This document shows positions 61,357-64,000 of a stretch of DNA of 64,000 bases, one piece after another. This stretch comes from Larkinella punicea. GTDB lineage: Bacteria; Bacteroidota; Bacteroidia; Cytophagales; Spirosomataceae. How positions within the stretch are numbered: the first letter of the stretch is position 1; each line of letters opens with the position of its first letter. The notes under the pieces are model-generated. The model ran no database searches, was not told where the DNA came from, and saw only the letters and a program-made list of their open reading frames with translations. The stretch is taken from NCBI RefSeq assembly GCF_003334855.1, contig NZ_QOWE01000023.1, positions 62,001 through 126,000 of the forward strand, written 5' to 3'. The position numbers and the translations under genes are program-made.

Positions 61357-63567
61357 ATGACGACGACGCAGTTAGATCCATCGGTGCAGGTATCTCTAAA
61401 AGAGAAGCTAAAAGATATATTCGGATTCAGCCAATTCCGGGGCGACCAGGAAGCGATTATCCACAATATTCTGGCAGGGATCAATTCATTTGTAATTATG
61501 CCTACTGGAGCCGGCAAATCCCTGTGCTACCAGCTTCCGGCCATTTCCTCAGAGGGAACGGCCATTGTCATTTCTCCCCTGATTGCCCTGATGAAAAACC
61601 AGGTCGATCAAATGAATGCCTTTGGTATCAACGCCCAGTTTCTGAATTCGACGCTGAGCAAGGCGGAGATGAACAAAGTCAAGAAAGATACCCTGAACGG
61701 TACGCTGAAACTGCTTTACATCGCCCCCGAATCGCTGACGAAAGAAGAAAACCTGGACTTTCTGAAAAAAGCCAATATTTCGTTCGTGGCCATCGACGAA
61801 GCGCACTGTATTTCGGAATGGGGCCACGACTTTCGGCCTGAATACCGCAAAATCCGGGGCATCATCGACAACATTGGGAATCTGCCGGTGATTGCTTTGA
61901 CAGCCACAGCAACGCCGAAAGTACAGTTGGACATCCAGAAAAACCTGCAAATGGAGGATGCCCACATCTACAAAACGTCCTTCAATCGCAAGAATCTTTA
62001 CTACGAAATTCGCCCGAAAGCCGACGCAAAAAAGCAACTCATCCGCTACATCAAAAACAACAAAGGCAAGTCAGGCATTGTCTACTGCCTGAGCCGGAAG
62101 ATGGTGGAAGAGATTGCCGAACTGCTGAATGTCAACGACATTAAGGCACTGCCGTATCATGCCGGGCTGGATTCGCAGACGCGGATGCACAACCAGGATG
62201 CCTTTCTGAACGAAGACGTGGATGTGGTGGTGGCTACGATTGCGTTTGGTATGGGTATCGACAAACCAGACGTCCGGTTTGTGATTCACTACGATGCGCC
62301 CAAGTCGCTGGAAGGCTATTACCAGGAAACCGGTCGGGCGGGCCGCGACGGGCTGGAAGGCAACTGCCTGATGTTCTACAGCATCGATGACATCGTCAAA
62401 CTGGAGAAATTTAACAAAGACAAGTCGGTCACGGAACGCGACAACGCCAAACACCTGCTCATGGAAATGGTGTCGTATGCGAATCTGGGCGTCTGCCGTC
62501 GCCGGCAACTGTTGAGCTATTTCGGGGAATACCAGGACAAAGACTGCGGTTTCTGCGATAATTGCATGAAACCGACCGAAAAGTTTAAAGCACAGGACGA
62601 AATCGTACTGGCACTTCAGGCGGTTTTGCAAACCGATCATCGTTTTGATGCTGCCCACCTCGCCGACGTGTTGACGGGTACTGAAAACCAGTATATTACG
62701 AGTTATGAGCACCATAAGCTCGACGTTTACGGCAAAGGCAAAGAGTTCAACGAAAGCGTTGAGTTCTGGTGTTCGCTCATTCGGCAGATTACGATTTATG
62801 GGTATCTGGATAAAGATGTCGATAACTACGGCGTTCTGAAACTGTCGGCCAAAGGGCAACACTACATCGAAGACCCGTATTCCATCACCCTGTCGAAAGA
62901 TCACAACTACGAAATCGACGAGGAAAAGGCCGAGGACGAAGACAAGGACAACGGCATGTCGTCGGGCAGTGCCTACGACGAAGCCCTGTTGGGTCTGCTC
63001 AAAGCCCTGCGGAAGAAAATCGCCAAAGAAAAGAATCTGCCCCCGTACGTCATTTTCCAGGACCCGTCGATGGAGGAAATGGCAACGACCTACCCGACCA
63101 CACGGGAAGAAATGGCCCAGATCAACGGGGTCGGCATGGGGAAAGTGGTGAAATTTGGCAAACCGTTCATCGACCTGATTGCCAAATACGTTGAAGAAAA
63201 CGACATCGAAACGGCGAAGGATGTCGTGGTGAAGTCGATGGTCAATAAGTCGAAGGTCAAGATTTTCATCATTCAGCAGATCGACCGGAAGGTGGATCTG
63301 GAAGAAATCTCGGAGTCGAAGGGCCTGACGATGGAAGATTTGATTGAAGAAATCGAACACATCTGTTATTCGGGAACGCGCCTGAACCTGGATTATTACA
63401 TCAACCAGATCATGGACAGCGACCGGCAGGATGATATTTATGACTACTTCATGCGGGCCGAAACCGACAACATCGGGGTGGCCATGCGGGAGTTTGCCAA
63501 CGACGATTATTCAGAAGAAGAATTGCGGTTAATGCGTATTAAGTTTTTATCGGAAGTAGCTAATTAA
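61357..63567 (+). CDS. recQ: ATP-dependent DNA helicase RecQ
   Basis: A 736-residue 3'-5' helicase for recombination and replication repair. Helicase motifs: Walker A MPTGAGKS at 48-55, DEAH at 147-150 with CISEWGHDFRPEY, GYYQETGRAGRDG (motif VI). The RecQ-C zinc site is visible in CRRRQLLSYFGEYQDKDCGFCDNC. A winged-helix RQC part follows, an HRDC domain around residues 535-615 (YDEALLGLLKALRKKIA, YPTTREEMAQINGVG) and a further C-terminal helical extension of about 120 residues (VDLEEISESKGLTMEDLIEEIEHI), typical of Bacteroidota RecQ. It is followed by an AT-rich inverted repeat and purD. Confidence 0.95.
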   Translation: MTTTQLDPSVQVSLKEKLKDIFGFSQFRGDQEAIIHNILAGINSFVIMPTGAGKSLCYQLPAISSEGTAIVISPLIALMKNQVDQMNAFGINAQFLNSTLSKAEMNKVKKDTLNGTLKLLYIAPESLTKEENLDFLKKANISFVAIDEAHCISEWGHDFRPEYRKIRGIIDNIGNLPVIALTATATPKVQLDIQKNLQMEDAHIYKTSFNRKNLYYEIRPKADAKKQLIRYIKNNKGKSGIVYCLSRKMVEEIAELLNVNDIKALPYHAGLDSQTRMHNQDAFLNEDVDVVVATIAFGMGIDKPDVRFVIHYDAPKSLEGYYQETGRAGRDGLEGNCLMFYSIDDIVKLEKFNKDKSVTERDNAKHLLMEMVSYANLGVCRRRQLLSYFGEYQDKDCGFCDNCMKPTEKFKAQDEIVLALQAVLQTDHRFDAAHLADVLTGTENQYITSYEHHKLDVYGKGKEFNESVEFWCSLIRQITIYGYLDKDVDNYGVLKLSAKGQHYIEDPYSITLSKDHNYEIDEEKAEDEDKDNGMSSGSAYDEALLGLLKALRKKIAKEKNLPPYVIFQDPSMEEMATTYPTTREEMAQINGVGMGKVVKFGKPFIDLIAKYVEENDIETAKDVVVKSMVNKSKVKIFIIQQIDRKVDLEEISESKGLTMEDLIEEIEHICYSGTRLNLDYYINQIMDSDRQDDIYDYFMRAETDNIGVAMREFANDDYSEEELRLMRIKFLSEVAN

Positions 63568-63662
63568 GTTAAGAGTGAAGAGTTAGGAGTGAAGAGTTGG
63601 CTGACGCATTCAACCGCAGCAGCGCTTTTTAACTCTTAACTCTTAACTCTTAACTCTTAACT
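63565..63662. repeat. AACTCTTA-type inverted repeat between recQ and purD
   Basis: A left arm of AGTTAAGAG/AGTGAAGAG units (about 63565-63598) faces a right arm of four tandem AACTCTT units (about 63630-63662). The right arm ends 7 bases before the purD ATG. Arms match imperfectly because the left one has G changes. It belongs with the repeat at 60208-60290. Confidence 0.75.
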
Positions 63663-63668
63663 CAGAGA

Positions 63669-64000
63669 ATGAATATACTAATACTTGGATCGGGCGGAAG
63701 GGAACACGCATTTGCCTGGAAAATAGCGCAAAGTCCACTGTGTAGCACGTTGTTTGTCGCACCCGGTAATGCCGGAACAGCCTTAGTCGCCACCAATTTG
63801 CCGATTGCCTTCAACGATGCCGATGCCATCGCGGAGGCCATTCAACAACACGAAATCGATTTGCTGATTATTGGCCCGGAAGAACCGCTCGTGAAAGGGC
63901 TGGTTGATAACCTGCGGACTCGAAAAAATCTGGAAAAACTGCGAATTGTCGGACCGGATCAGCGCGGTGCCCAACTCGAAGGCAGCAAGGATTTTTCAAA
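63669..64000 (+). CDS. purD: Phosphoribosylamine--glycine ligase (GARS), 5' part only
   Basis: The first 110 codons of an ATP-grasp purine enzyme that joins phosphoribosylamine and glycine. The start MNILILGSGGREHA is diagnostic, and FVAPGNAGTA, IDLLIIGPEEPLV and GPDQRGAQLEGSKDF follow as in the family. The frame runs off the right edge of the window. The ATG at 63669 follows a repetitive leader. Confidence 0.95.
   Translation, partial: MNILILGSGGREHAFAWKIAQSPLCSTLFVAPGNAGTALVATNLPIAFNDADAIAEAIQQHEIDLLIIGPEEPLVKGLVDNLRTRKNLEKLRIVGPDQRGAQLEGSKDFS

Noticed and set aside
62071-63360. 429-codon open frame on the minus strand
   Set aside because: Shadow of recQ, with the Phe/His/Val-rich composition typical of antisense reading in this GC range; recQ motifs are complete.

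Overview
The window looks like a chromosomal segment of a Bacteroidota bacterium of the order Cytophagales (Spirosoma/Larkinella-like). The grounds are: a gliding-motility lipoprotein (GldB), a TonB-dependent receptor with a carboxypeptidase-regulatory N-terminus, FtsX/MacB-type permeases, a DUF4293 protein, YHYH and YwqK/MORN lipoproteins, and about a dozen start regions carrying the Bacteroidota -7 box TAnnTTTG instead of a sigma70 -10. Base composition is slightly above half G+C by eye, except for an AT-rich patch at about 48.3-49.8 kb. The genus is inference only.

Layout. 0-9 kb: oligopeptidase B (cut by the left edge), a secreted M28 peptidase, a Tat-exported Gfo/Idh oxidoreductase, galactokinase and a YifB/ComM AAA protein. 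9-19 kb: a DUF4143-type ATPase with an iterated operator-like repeat, recF, pdhA, a membrane-anchored TPR protein, ribH, lysC, an MNT/HEPN toxin-antitoxin pair whose HEPN gene carries a nonsense codon, serS, surE and a lipid kinase. 19-29 kb: two tandemly duplicated TonB_C/YwqK proteins, a beta-lactamase-fold hydrolase, a small membrane protein plus ABC ATPase, an overlapping YHYH/YwqK/SCO gene cluster, a barrel protein and gldB. 29-39 kb: an ABC exporter, a Fur regulator and a membrane-embedded MutS-like ATPase in one operon, then an ATP-grasp protein, leucyl aminopeptidase and two esterases. 39-41 kb: a REP-associated tyrosine transposase (RAYT) flanked on both sides by its probable REP repeats. 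41-54 kb: a GMC oxidoreductase with its subunit 3, an outer-membrane protein, an FtsX permease, a GH43 glycosidase, and a TonB receptor/MFS/AraC cluster. 54-64 kb: tRNA-Phe, an Fe-S membrane/soluble pair split by a GT-C type membrane protein, a free-Met-sulfoxide reductase, mnmD, kdsD, recQ and the start of purD.

Most of the window is core metabolism and envelope biology in short operons. The accessory signal is small and scattered. The most interesting items are the nonsense-inactivated HEPN toxin next to an intact MNT antitoxin, the RAYT with a roughly six-unit tandem REP array, the three-step repeat in front of the DUF4143 ATPase, the overlapping YHYH-YwqK-SCO lipoprotein cluster, the membrane-embedded MutS relative, and many long intergenic inverted repeats from several families. 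I see no CRISPR array, prophage or large integrative element. All calls come from reading the sequence; no database search was run.
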